Assembly (NCBI GenBank): GCA_014204435.1
Contig: JACHLF010000004.1
Span: 62,001 to 126,000 of the forward strand
DNA from: Mycobacteroides chelonae
GTDB taxonomy: Bacteria > Actinomycetota > Actinomycetes > Mycobacteriales > Mycobacteriaceae
DNA: 64,000 nucleotides
Reading direction: 5' to 3'
The position numbers and the translations under genes are program-made. The notes beneath the pieces were generated by a model. The model saw only the letters and a program-made list of their open reading frames with translations, was not told where the DNA came from and searched no databases. Shown here in pieces: positions 26,382 through 34,085 of this stretch (its first letter is position 1; every line of letters starts with the position of its first letter).

Positions 26382-27806
26382 TTATGCTCCCCGTTTGCGG
26401 TAACGCACCTTGGCTGGCTGTGCCAACTGCACCACCATCTTGGAGTGGTCGTTGTGGTACGAGTCGGCGGGCTGTGCCATCTCGAACTCATACTCGCGCA
26501 ACAGCACCGAGAAGATCGCCTTGATCTGCATGGTGGCGAAGGCGGCCCCCACGCAGCGATGCCGACCCGCGCCGAACGGTATCCACGTCCAGCGGTTGAC
26601 GATGTCTTCCTGGCGTGGCTTTTCGTAGCGGTCGGGGACGAAGCCGTCCGGGTTCGGGAAGTCCTCGGCGATCCGATTCGAGACGGCGGGGGAGGCCGCC
26701 ACCATGTCCCCGTCGTGAATGGGGAATCCGCCCACCTCGAATTCGCCCTTGGCGACCCGCATCAGGATGATTAGGGGCGGGTGCAGTCGCAGGGTCTCTT
26801 TGAGCACGTTCTCCAGCTTCGGGATCTGGCGCAACGCATGGAAACTCACCTCGCTGCCGTCCGCGTACAGCTCGTTGAGCTCGTCGATCACCTGAGCCTG
26901 GATGTGCGGATGCCGCAGTAGTTCGATGAGCACCCAGGAGGCCGTCCCGGAACTGGTGTGGTGCCCGGCGAACATCATGGAGATGAACATCCCGGTGATC
27001 TCGTCGGCGGTGAAGCGCGGATTGCCGTCCCCGTCCTTGATCTTGATAAGCACGTCGAGCATGTCGCGCTCGTTCTTATCGGTGGGGGAATCAGCGGACC
27101 GTTGTACGCGGCCGTTGATTATCTCTTGAACCAGTGCCACCAAGCCCGTTCGCGCCTCGTCGCGCTGGCGGAAGCTCTCGATCTCCAGGTACGGGTCCAC
27201 GTAGCACAGCGGATCGGTGCCCTGCTCCAGCTGGTGGTACAGATGAGCGAACCGGCCATCGAGTTCATCGCGGAACTTCTTGCCGATCAGGCAGGCCGAG
27301 GAGGTGTAGATGGTCAGCTCGGCGAAGAAGTCCAGCAGGTCGATTTCGCCGCTCTTACCCCAGCGCGAGATCATTTGCCGGACTTCGCTTTCGATGGTGG
27401 CGGCGTGCCCCTTCATCTGTTCGCCCCGCAGGGCCGCGTTGTGCAACATCTCCTTGCGGCGTTCGGGATCGGCGTCGAACACCACACCCTTGCCGAAGAT
27501 CGGCGTCATGAACGGGTAGGCCTCGGCCTGATCCAGATCCTCGTCACTGGAGCGGAAGAAGAACTCGTTGGCCTCGGCGCCCGAGAGGAAGACCACCTGC
27601 TTATCGGCGAGCTGGAAGGTGCCGACATTCCCGCATTCCTCGCGGATGCGCTTCATCAGCGCGATGGGATCGGTGCGGAACTCTTCGAGGTGGCCGTACT
27701 GGTCGTGGCCGCCGGAGACCCGGGGAACGGTGCTCAGTGCCGAGTCGCTGCGCTCGCTCCCGCAAGCGGGAGGTACCCCCAGCCCTCCGATCACGGGGTG
27801 TTTCAT
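26382..27806 (-). CDS. cyp51: sterol 14-alpha-demethylase CYP51
   Basis: A 474-aa P450 with the CYP51 signatures FMTPIFGKGVVFDA and MLHNAALRGEQMKGHAA (B' region), the I-helix FISMMFAGHHTSSGTASW, KETLRLHPPLIILMRVA, and the haem loop WIPFGAGRHRCVGAAFA. It removes the 14-alpha methyl group of lanosterol-type sterols; the natural bacterial substrate is unsettled. The ATG at 27806 overlaps the SDR stop by ATGA. The first 26 residues are longer than in M. tuberculosis CYP51 as remembered, and part of them is encoded by a hairpin repeat (27741-27780). Confidence 0.95.
   Translation of the reverse strand: MKHPVIGGLGVPPACGSERSDSALSTVPRVSGGHDQYGHLEEFRTDPIALMKRIREECGNVGTFQLADKQVVFLSGAEANEFFFRSSDEDLDQAEAYPFMTPIFGKGVVFDADPERRKEMLHNAALRGEQMKGHAATIESEVRQMISRWGKSGEIDLLDFFAELTIYTSSACLIGKKFRDELDGRFAHLYHQLEQGTDPLCYVDPYLEIESFRQRDEARTGLVALVQEIINGRVQRSADSPTDKNERDMLDVLIKIKDGDGNPRFTADEITGMFISMMFAGHHTSSGTASWVLIELLRHPHIQAQVIDELNELYADGSEVSFHALRQIPKLENVLKETLRLHPPLIILMRVAKGEFEVGGFPIHDGDMVAASPAVSNRIAEDFPNPDGFVPDRYEKPRQEDIVNRWTWIPFGAGRHRCVGAAFATMQIKAIFSVLLREYEFEMAQPADSYHNDHSKMVVQLAQPAKVRYRKRGA
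27741..27780. repeat. REP-like hairpin repeat inside the 5' end of cyp51
   Basis: A GC-rich block with the perfect stem CTCCCGC-AA-GCGGGAG (27757-27772), followed by GTACCCCC. I recall similar hairpins scattered in mycobacterial genomes, usually between genes. Here it is read in frame as GVPPACGSERSDS. It shares the core CGCAAGCGG with the 21-23 bp word. Confidence 0.6.
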
Positions 27807-28630
27807 GACGGCATGCCCTCCTCGCCGAGTTCAAGTTTCTGTATGTCCGCCGGTGCGTCCGCCAGCGGCGCCTCCGGCTGCACTTCCATCTCCGGAATAT
27901 GGGCGCCCCTCGGAGTTTCGGCGACAAAGGCCACCGCACGGGCGATATCGGAGGGACGCAGGAAGTAGGAGTGACGGGCCTGGCCCCACGCCTTCCAGTC
28001 CTCCAGCATGGGGCCGACCTGTTCGGCGGACAGCTGCCAGCCCATGGAGGTCAGGGTGGGGCCGGGGTGCACGATCGAGGCACGTACCCCGGTGCCTTCC
28101 AGTTCCATGCGCATGGTGTTCACCATGGCCAGCAGAGCGGCCTTGGCCGCGCCGTATGCACCCATGTGCGGGCGCTGATGCAGCGCGACATCCGAGCCGA
28201 TGAAGATGACGTCTCCTCGTCGTCTCGACACCATGTCCGGCAACACCGCCGTGGCCAGCTGGTTGGCACCCAACAGATGCACCTGGATCTGCGCGGCGAA
28301 GGTCGCGGCGCTCATCTCGTGCACACGGCCGGGATGCATGTCCCCGGCTCCGGATACCAGCAGATCGATTTCGCCCAGCCTGTCGATGCTCTGCGCGACA
28401 AACGATTTCACAGAGTCCGCGTTGGTGACGTCCAAGGGGAACGCGACGGCCTCGCCGCCGTCGGCCTGGATCTTCTCGACGAGCTCGGTCAACTTGTCGA
28501 CCCGCCGGGCGCCGAGGGCCACCGGAAATCCCCTGCCGGCGAGTTCGATTGCCGCCGCTGCGCCGATGCCCGCCGATGCGCCGGCGATGATCGACGGTCG
28601 CCGGTCCGGATATGGCTCGAATCGGGGCAT
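27803..28630 (-). CDS. short-chain dehydrogenase/reductase
   Basis: A 275-aa SDR. The cofactor loop is IIAGASAGIGAAAA, the catalytic motif is GAYGAAKAAL (Tyr-x3-Lys), and the serine lies in DVIFIGSDVAL. The downstream segment VRASIVHPGPTLTSM is typical. It sits between CYP123-like and CYP51 genes with overlaps on both sides, matching Rv0765c. It probably oxidises or reduces a hydroxyl or keto group on the same lipid substrate as the P450s. Confidence 0.88.
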   Translation of the reverse strand: MPRFEPYPDRRPSIIAGASAGIGAAAAIELAGRGFPVALGARRVDKLTELVEKIQADGGEAVAFPLDVTNADSVKSFVAQSIDRLGEIDLLVSGAGDMHPGRVHEMSAATFAAQIQVHLLGANQLATAVLPDMVSRRRGDVIFIGSDVALHQRPHMGAYGAAKAALLAMVNTMRMELEGTGVRASIVHPGPTLTSMGWQLSAEQVGPMLEDWKAWGQARHSYFLRPSDIARAVAFVAETPRGAHIPEMEVQPEAPLADAPADIQKLELGEEGMPS

Positions 28631-29844
28631 CAGTGTCCCTCTCTCAACTGCACGGTCATGGGCAGATGGGTGAATCCGCGAACATTGCTGGAATGCACAC
28701 GTACGGAATTGCTTTCGTCGATCTCGTAACCGTTGATCCGGGTGAACAGTTCGGTCAGGGCCACCTTGGCCTCCATCCGCGCGAGGTGTGCCCCGAGGCA
28801 GAAGTGTGCTCCGCTGCCGAAGCTCACCAGCTTGGCGCCGATCTCGCGTCCGATGCGGTACTCGTCGGCATCGTCGAACACCCGGTCATCGCGGTTGGCC
28901 GAGCCGGGAAGCAACAGCACGATGTCCCCGGCGGGGACCGTGGTGTCGTAGAACGTCATGTCTTCCGCGACGGTGCGCGCCAGGATCTGGCTGGAGGTGT
29001 CGTAGCGCAGCGACTCCTCCACCCACAGCGGTATCCGGTCGTGGTCGGCGTGCACGGCGGCGAGTTGGTCGGGATTGCGGTGCCCCCAATACACGGCATT
29101 GGCCAGCAGTTTGGTGGTGGTCTCATTGCCAGCGATCACCATCAGGAACAGGAAGGCGAGCACCTCCTCGTCGGTGAGGCGGTCGCCGTCGATTTCTGCC
29201 TGCAGCAGAGCGGAAGTCAGGTCTTCGGAGGGGCTGCGGCGACGCTCCTTGACCATATCGACGTAGTAGGTCATCAGGTCGAACGACGCCTGGATGGCCT
29301 CGGGCGGTACGTCAGCCAGACCGTCTTCACGGTGCATGACGCCGTCGGCCAGTTCGCGGATGCGGGTCCGGTCGGCTTCCGGAACGCCCATCAGCTCGGA
29401 GATGACGTCCATCGGCAGCTTGCCCGCGTACTCGGCGATGAAGTCGAATGATCCGTCGGAGGCGTTGGCCAGCGCTCGTTCCAGGTGAGTGCGCGCCAGC
29501 GCGACGACCTGGCCCTCCAGCTCACGAATCCGTCGGGGGGTAAACCCTTTTGATACCAGGGTGCGCAGTCGCAGGTGCTCCGGATCGTCCATGGCGAGGA
29601 AGGACATAACCAGCTTGGCGTGTGGGCCGAACGATGCTTTGTCCATCGAGACGCCATTGGCGTTGGACAGCGCCTCGCTGTTCCTGAAGCCCTGCAAGAC
29701 ATCGTGGTGCCGGGATAGAGCCCAGAAATTCAGATCGTTGTTGCGATACAGCGGCGCCTCGTCACGCAGTCGCCGGTAGTAGGGGTAAGGGTCTTCATGG
29801 AAGTCGTAGTCGTACGGGTCAAAGACCAGCCGCGTGGTTGTCAT
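28630..29844 (-). CDS. cytochrome P450, CYP123-like
   Basis: A 404-aa P450 from ATG 29844 (MTTTRLVFDPYDYDFHEDPY). The I-helix is FLFLMVIAGNETTTKLLANAV, the K-helix IPLWVEESLRYDTSSQILAR, and the haem loop LVSFGSGAHFCLGAHLAR. Its place between the TetR gene and the SDR matches CYP123 (Rv0766c) in M. tuberculosis; the substrate is unknown. It overlaps the TetR gene by ATGA, so it is the first enzyme gene of the leftward operon. Confidence 0.88.
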   Translation of the reverse strand: MTTTRLVFDPYDYDFHEDPYPYYRRLRDEAPLYRNNDLNFWALSRHHDVLQGFRNSEALSNANGVSMDKASFGPHAKLVMSFLAMDDPEHLRLRTLVSKGFTPRRIRELEGQVVALARTHLERALANASDGSFDFIAEYAGKLPMDVISELMGVPEADRTRIRELADGVMHREDGLADVPPEAIQASFDLMTYYVDMVKERRRSPSEDLTSALLQAEIDGDRLTDEEVLAFLFLMVIAGNETTTKLLANAVYWGHRNPDQLAAVHADHDRIPLWVEESLRYDTSSQILARTVAEDMTFYDTTVPAGDIVLLLPGSANRDDRVFDDADEYRIGREIGAKLVSFGSGAHFCLGAHLARMEAKVALTELFTRINGYEIDESNSVRVHSSNVRGFTHLPMTVQLREGH

Positions 29845-30428
29845 GGTCGTTCTCCCAACATGAGATCCACGACGAAGGTGAGCTTGTCGGCGATCTGGTG
29901 ATACGTGAAGGTGCCGCTGCCGGCGTGCATCAGTGCGCCGAAGAAGGTCATTTCGAGAGCCGACACAACCCGGGGATCGGCATCTGGTCCCATCGCGGAG
30001 CGGATACGACGATGGATCTCCAGCCCGATCTTGTCGCGAACGGCATGCACGGCCTCGTCGTTGTTGCTCAGCAGGGCGGTGGTGCACCCGGTCGCGATCT
30101 CGGGCTCGTCGGCGACGACCAGTGCCAAGCTCCGCAACGTCTGCGTGACGCGCGTGACCTGGCTGTCGTTAACGTCGGTGAAATACGGCGCCTCGTGGAT
30201 GAGGTCGAGGTAGATCTCGGCGACGAGGTGACTCTTGGACGAGAAGTAGGTGTACGCCGTCGCGGGTGCGACCATCGCTCGGGCGGCCACGCCGCGGATC
30301 GTCATGTCCGCGTAGGTGGTCTCGCCGAGCATGTCCCGGCCCGCGGTGACGATCTTGCGAATGGTCTCTTCTTGCCGCCGGTTACGGGGTGTTTCGCCTG
30401 TGAGGGCCACCACAACTTCGCTGGACAC
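29841..30428 (-). CDS. TetR-family regulator of the CYP51/CYP123 block
   Basis: A 195-aa TetR protein. The helix-turn-helix is at about residues 24-70 (TIRKIVTAGRDMLGET, then MTIRGVAARAMVAPATAYTYF, SSKSHLVAEIY). The ligand-binding C-terminus is variable. The GTG start at 30428 lies inside a perfect palindrome. A TAGTCT -10 ends 6 nt upstream, so the mRNA is probably leaderless and self-regulated. It matches Rv0767c in position. It is the first gene of the leftward operon and divergent from the aldehyde dehydrogenase gene. Confidence 0.9.
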   Translation of the reverse strand: MSSEVVVALTGETPRNRRQEETIRKIVTAGRDMLGETTYADMTIRGVAARAMVAPATAYTYFSSKSHLVAEIYLDLIHEAPYFTDVNDSQVTRVTQTLRSLALVVADEPEIATGCTTALLSNNDEAVHAVRDKIGLEIHRRIRSAMGPDADPRVVSALEMTFFGALMHAGSGTFTYHQIADKLTFVVDLMLGERP

Positions 30429-30436
30429 GTGTCCAG
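30421..30436. promoter_or_regulatory. TetR operator candidate O1
   Basis: A perfect 16-bp palindrome, CTGGACACGTGTCCAG, covers the tetR start codon and touches its -10. It shares the TGGACA-N2-TGTCCA core with the site at 30566-30579. Confidence 0.7.
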
Positions 30437-30463
30437 ACTAGCGCGTGGCATGGTATCGAGCAA
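30435..30463 (-). promoter_or_regulatory. predicted tetR promoter
   Basis: The complement strand carries TTGCTC (30458-30463), a 17-nt spacer and TAGTCT (30435-30440). The -10 ends 6 nt before the GTG, as for a leaderless transcript. Confidence 0.45.
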
Positions 30464-30521
30464 GGTACTGTATGAAAAATGCCGCCTAACAACACTAATT
30501 GTAGTCGCGCTTGCTTCAGCC

Positions 30522-30551
30522 TTGCCATGGCGGGATGTGCATGGTTATGGT
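30522..30551 (+). promoter_or_regulatory. predicted promoter of the aldehyde dehydrogenase operon
   Basis: TTGCCA (30522-30527; five of six matches to TTGACA) and TATGGT (30546-30551) are 18 nt apart. Transcription would begin near 30558, just before operator O2. Confidence 0.5.
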
Positions 30552-30565
30552 TCTCGGGTAGAGAA

Positions 30566-30579
30566 TGGACAAGTGTCCA
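30566..30579. promoter_or_regulatory. TetR operator candidate O2
   Basis: TGGACA-AG-TGTCCA, with the same 6-bp arms as O1, lies 144 bp from it and 20 nt upstream of the aldehyde dehydrogenase ATG, right after the predicted transcription start. A bound repressor would block this promoter. Confidence 0.7.
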
Positions 30580-30598
30580 GAATTGGAGACAAGGTGAG

Positions 30599-32068
30599 AT
30601 GACGCTCCTGGCCGATGGCGAAAGCGAACTCTTCGTCGATGGAAAGCTGATCCTCGGTGGCGCCGGACGGTTCCCGACGGTGAACCCGGCCACCGAAGAG
30701 GTACTCGGAACCGCGGCCGACGCCGATGCCGACGACATGGGCAGCGCGATCGACGCGGCGCGGAGGGCGTTCGACGACAGCGACTGGTCTCGGGATGTGG
30801 CACTGCGCGTGCACTGCCTCCGTCAGCTGCGCGTCGGGATGAAAGCCCATATCGAGGAGCTGCGCGAACTGACCATTGCAGAGGTGGGTGCGCCCCGGAT
30901 GCTCACCGCGGGTGCTCAGCTCGAAGGCCCGGTCGACGATCTGGAATTTGCCGCCGAAACGGCGCAATCGTATGACTGGAATACCGATCTCGGTGTGGCC
31001 TCGCCCATGGGTATTAAGACACAGCGCACCCTCGTGCGTGAGGCCGTCGGCGTGGTCGGCGCGGTGACGCCGGGGAATTTTCCGCACCAGATCAACCTCG
31101 CCAAGGTGGGCCCCGCGTTGGCCGCCGGCAACACCCTGATACTGAAGCCGGCCCCGGACACCCCATGGTGTGCGGCGGCGCTGGGGCGAATCATTGCCGA
31201 ACACACCGACTTTCCGCCCGGTGTCTTCAACATCGTCACCTCGAGTGATCACCGGATCGGTGCGCAGCTGTCGACCGATCCCCGTGTCGACATGGTGTCG
31301 TTCACTGGTTCGACGGTCACGGGGCGCGCGGTGATGACCGATGCGGCCGCCACCGTCAAAAAGGTGTTCCTCGAACTCGGGGGCAAGTCTGCATTCATCG
31401 TGCTCGACGATGCCGAGCTCGGCGCGGCGTGTTCGGTCGCGGCGTTCACGGCCGCGATGCACGCTGGGCAGGGATGCGCCATCACCACCCGGTTGGTGGT
31501 TCCGCGCGCACGATACGACGAAGCTGTCGCGGCGGCTGCCGCCACTATGGGCTCGATCACACCGGGAGATCCCGCCAATCCGGGAACGATCTGCGGTCCG
31601 GTCATTTCGGAGCGCCAGCGCGACTGGGTCCAGTCCTACCTGGATCTGGCTGTAGCCGAGGGCGGTTCGTTCGCTTGCGGCGGTGGCCGCCCCGAGGGTC
31701 GGGACAGGGGATTCTTCATCGAACCCACCGTGGTTGCCGGGCTCACCAACGATGCGCGGGTGGCACGCGAAGAGATCTTCGGCCCGGTGCTGGTGGTGAT
31801 CGCCCACGATGGCGATGACGACGCGGTCCGGATCGCCAACGATTCGCCGTACGGTCTGTCCGGGACGGTGTTCAGCGGCGACGACGAGCGCGCGGCGCGG
31901 GTGGCGTCACGGCTGCGGGTCGGGACGGTGAATGTCAACGGCGGAGTCTGGTACTCGGCCGATGCGCCCTTTGGCGGCTACAAGCAATCGGGCAACGGCA
32001 GGGAAATGGGTGTGGCCGGTTTCGAGGAGTACCTGGAAACCAAAGTCATTGCACAGGGTGTGAACTAG
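30599..32068 (+). CDS. aldehyde dehydrogenase (AldA-like)
   Basis: A 489-aa NAD(P)-dependent aldehyde dehydrogenase from ATG 30599, preceded by AAGGTGAG. It has VGAVTPGNFPHQINLAKVGPALAAG, FTGSTVTGRAVM, LELGGKSAFIVL with the general-base region, and HAGQGCAITTRLVVP with the catalytic cysteine. The C-terminus has APFGGYKQSGNGREMG. It is the first gene of the rightward operon and matches aldA (Rv0768). The 40 in-frame codons upstream overlap the promoter and operator and are not coding. Confidence 0.92.
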   Translation: MTLLADGESELFVDGKLILGGAGRFPTVNPATEEVLGTAADADADDMGSAIDAARRAFDDSDWSRDVALRVHCLRQLRVGMKAHIEELRELTIAEVGAPRMLTAGAQLEGPVDDLEFAAETAQSYDWNTDLGVASPMGIKTQRTLVREAVGVVGAVTPGNFPHQINLAKVGPALAAGNTLILKPAPDTPWCAAALGRIIAEHTDFPPGVFNIVTSSDHRIGAQLSTDPRVDMVSFTGSTVTGRAVMTDAAATVKKVFLELGGKSAFIVLDDAELGAACSVAAFTAAMHAGQGCAITTRLVVPRARYDEAVAAAAATMGSITPGDPANPGTICGPVISERQRDWVQSYLDLAVAEGGSFACGGGRPEGRDRGFFIEPTVVAGLTNDARVAREEIFGPVLVVIAHDGDDDAVRIANDSPYGLSGTVFSGDDERAARVASRLRVGTVNVNGGVWYSADAPFGGYKQSGNGREMGVAGFEEYLETKVIAQGVN

Positions 32069-32087
32069 GAAGGAATGGCGAGAGAAC

Positions 32088-32849
32088 ATGCAAAGATCGG
32101 AAGGCTTCAAGGATCGAGTCGCGATCGTCACCGGCGCCGCACAGGGCATCGGCGAGGCATACGCACACGCGCTGGCCCGTGAGGGTGCCGCGGTGGTGGT
32201 CGCCGATATCAACGCCGAGATGGGTGAGGGTGTTGCCAAGCAGATCGTCGCCGACGGCGGCAAGGCGATTTTCGCCAGTGTTGACGTGTCCGACCCCGAT
32301 TCGGCGATTGCGATGGCGGACAAGGCGGTTGCCGAGTTCGGCGGCATCGACTATCTGGTGAACAATGCCGCCATCTACGGTGGCATGAAGCTCGACCTGC
32401 TGCTCTCGGTGCCCTGGGATTACTACAAGAAGTTCATGAGTGTGAACCAGGACGGGGCGCTGGTATGTACTCGCGCGGTGTACAAGCACATCGCCAAGCG
32501 CGGGGGCGGCGCCATCGTCAACCAATCCTCCACGGCCGCATGGCTGTACTCGGGCTTCTACGGGCTGGCCAAGGTCGGCATCAATGGCCTGACCCAGCAG
32601 CTCTCACGTGAGTTGGGTGGTCAGAAGATCCGGATCAATGCCATCGCGCCGGGGCCCACCGACACCGAGGCCACCCGAGGTACCGTGCCCGAGCAGTTCC
32701 GCAGCGAGCTGGTCAAGAACATCCCGCTCAGCCGCATGGGTACCGTCGACGACATGGTAGGCATGTGCCTGTTCCTGTTGTCCGACAAGGCGTCCTGGAT
32801 CACAGGACAGGTATTCAACGTCGACGGCGGACAGATCATCCGGTCATGA
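32088..32849 (+). CDS. short-chain dehydrogenase/reductase
   Basis: A 253-aa classical SDR. The cofactor loop is IVTGAAQGIGEAYA, NNAAIYGG the structural motif, QSSTAAW the serine and YGLAKVGI the Tyr-x3-Lys pair, followed by INAIAPGPTDTEAT. It matches Rv0769. It is 19 nt after the aldehyde dehydrogenase gene and overlaps the next gene by ATGA, so it belongs to the rightward operon. Confidence 0.9.
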   Translation: MQRSEGFKDRVAIVTGAAQGIGEAYAHALAREGAAVVVADINAEMGEGVAKQIVADGGKAIFASVDVSDPDSAIAMADKAVAEFGGIDYLVNNAAIYGGMKLDLLLSVPWDYYKKFMSVNQDGALVCTRAVYKHIAKRGGGAIVNQSSTAAWLYSGFYGLAKVGINGLTQQLSRELGGQKIRINAIAPGPTDTEATRGTVPEQFRSELVKNIPLSRMGTVDDMVGMCLFLLSDKASWITGQVFNVDGGQIIRS

Positions 32850-33724
32850 CACAGCCCGCCCTCACACTGGGGTACATCGGTCTGGGAAACATGGGTGCGC
32901 CCATGGCCCAGCGCCTGGTCGATTGGCCGGCCGGTCTCACGGTCTTCGACCTGCGGGCCGAGGCCATGACGCCGCTCATCGAGGCGGGAGCGCGCGCGGC
33001 GGACAACCTCGCCGATATCGCGGACGCCGACCTGATCAGTGTGACAGTGCTCGACGACGCACAGGTGCGTGAGGTGGTCGGCGAGCTGGCCACCAAGGCC
33101 AAGCCCGGCACCGTCATCGCGATTCACTCCACGATCAGTGACACGACGGCGGTGCAACTCGCCAACGAGCTGGCGCCGAGGCAGATTCACGTCATCGATG
33201 CGCCGGTGAGCGGGGGCGCGCCCGGCGCGCACAAGGGCGAGCTGGCCACCATGGTGGGCGCCGACGAGGAGACGTTCGCGAGGGTCAGGGAACCGTTCTC
33301 GAAATGGGCGTCGTTGGTGATCCACGCTGGTGCGCCGGGTGCGGGCACCCGAATGAAGCTGGCGCGCAACCTCCTACATTTTGTCGCCTTTACCGCGGTG
33401 GGCGAGGCCCAGCGCCTGGCCGAGAGCTGCGGATTGAACATCGCCGACCTAGGCAAGGTGGTTCGTCACACGGATGCCATCACTGGCGGGCCGGGGGCCA
33501 TCATGCTGCGGGACACCACAGAACTGGTGACATCGGACAGCTTCTGGTTCCCGATCTTCACGCATGTGCGCGGTCTCGGCGAGAAGGACCTGAGTCTGGC
33601 ACTGGCACTGGGGCAGCAGCAGTCCGTCGAGCTACCGCTGGCGGAGTTGGCCCGTGAACGGCTGGCGGCCAGTCTTGGTGTGCCACACACTGTGCCGTCT
33701 ACCGAGGGAGAGATCAATGGATGA
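32846..33724 (+). CDS. 3-hydroxyisobutyrate-dehydrogenase-like protein
   Basis: A 292-aa beta-hydroxyacid dehydrogenase. The opening MTQPALTLGYIGLGNMGAPM is the Rossmann loop, and VIDAPVSGGAPGA is the substrate motif. The catalytic-lysine segment reads GTRMKLARNLLHFV. It is a paralogue of the mmsB product at 1243-2124 but differs clearly in sequence and operon, so its substrate is probably another hydroxyacid. It matches Rv0770. Confidence 0.88.
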   Translation: MTQPALTLGYIGLGNMGAPMAQRLVDWPAGLTVFDLRAEAMTPLIEAGARAADNLADIADADLISVTVLDDAQVREVVGELATKAKPGTVIAIHSTISDTTAVQLANELAPRQIHVIDAPVSGGAPGAHKGELATMVGADEETFARVREPFSKWASLVIHAGAPGAGTRMKLARNLLHFVAFTAVGEAQRLAESCGLNIADLGKVVRHTDAITGGPGAIMLRDTTELVTSDSFWFPIFTHVRGLGEKDLSLALALGQQQSVELPLAELARERLAASLGVPHTVPSTEGEING

Positions 33725-34085
33725 GCTGCGCCGCAAGGGCCTGGACAAGATGAAGGAGGTCTACGGCTGGGACATGCCGGACCTGCCCGGTGACTTTTTC
33801 AAGTACACCGCCGATCATCTCTTCGGCACCATCTGGGATCGTCCGGAACTGTCGATGCGCGATCGCCGCTTGTTGCTTCTCGGCGCGGTGAGTGCCTTGG
33901 GACTGGACGAGATCCTGGAGATCCAGACCGGCGCGGCACTCAAGAACGGTGAGCTCACCGATGCCGAACTGCGTGAGGTGGCGGTGTTCATCACCCACTA
34001 CGTCGGGTGGCCGCTGGGGCAACGGGTCAACAAGCATGTCGAGATGGCGATCGCGAAACGATCCAAGGAGTCTTCGGGTGACTAG
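33717..34085 (+). CDS. carboxymuconolactone decarboxylase family protein
   Basis: A 122-aa protein of the AhpD/CMD fold. MDELRRKGLDKMKEVYGWDM is followed by LSMRDRRLLLLGAVSALG and VAVFITHYVGWPLGQRVN. The CxxC pair of peroxidase-type AhpD is absent, so a decarboxylase or lactonase-like role is more likely. The start overlaps the previous stop by 8 nt. It matches Rv0771, which also closes the corresponding run in M. tuberculosis. Confidence 0.88.
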   Translation: MDELRRKGLDKMKEVYGWDMPDLPGDFFKYTADHLFGTIWDRPELSMRDRRLLLLGAVSALGLDEILEIQTGAALKNGELTDAELREVAVFITHYVGWPLGQRVNKHVEMAIAKRSKESSGD

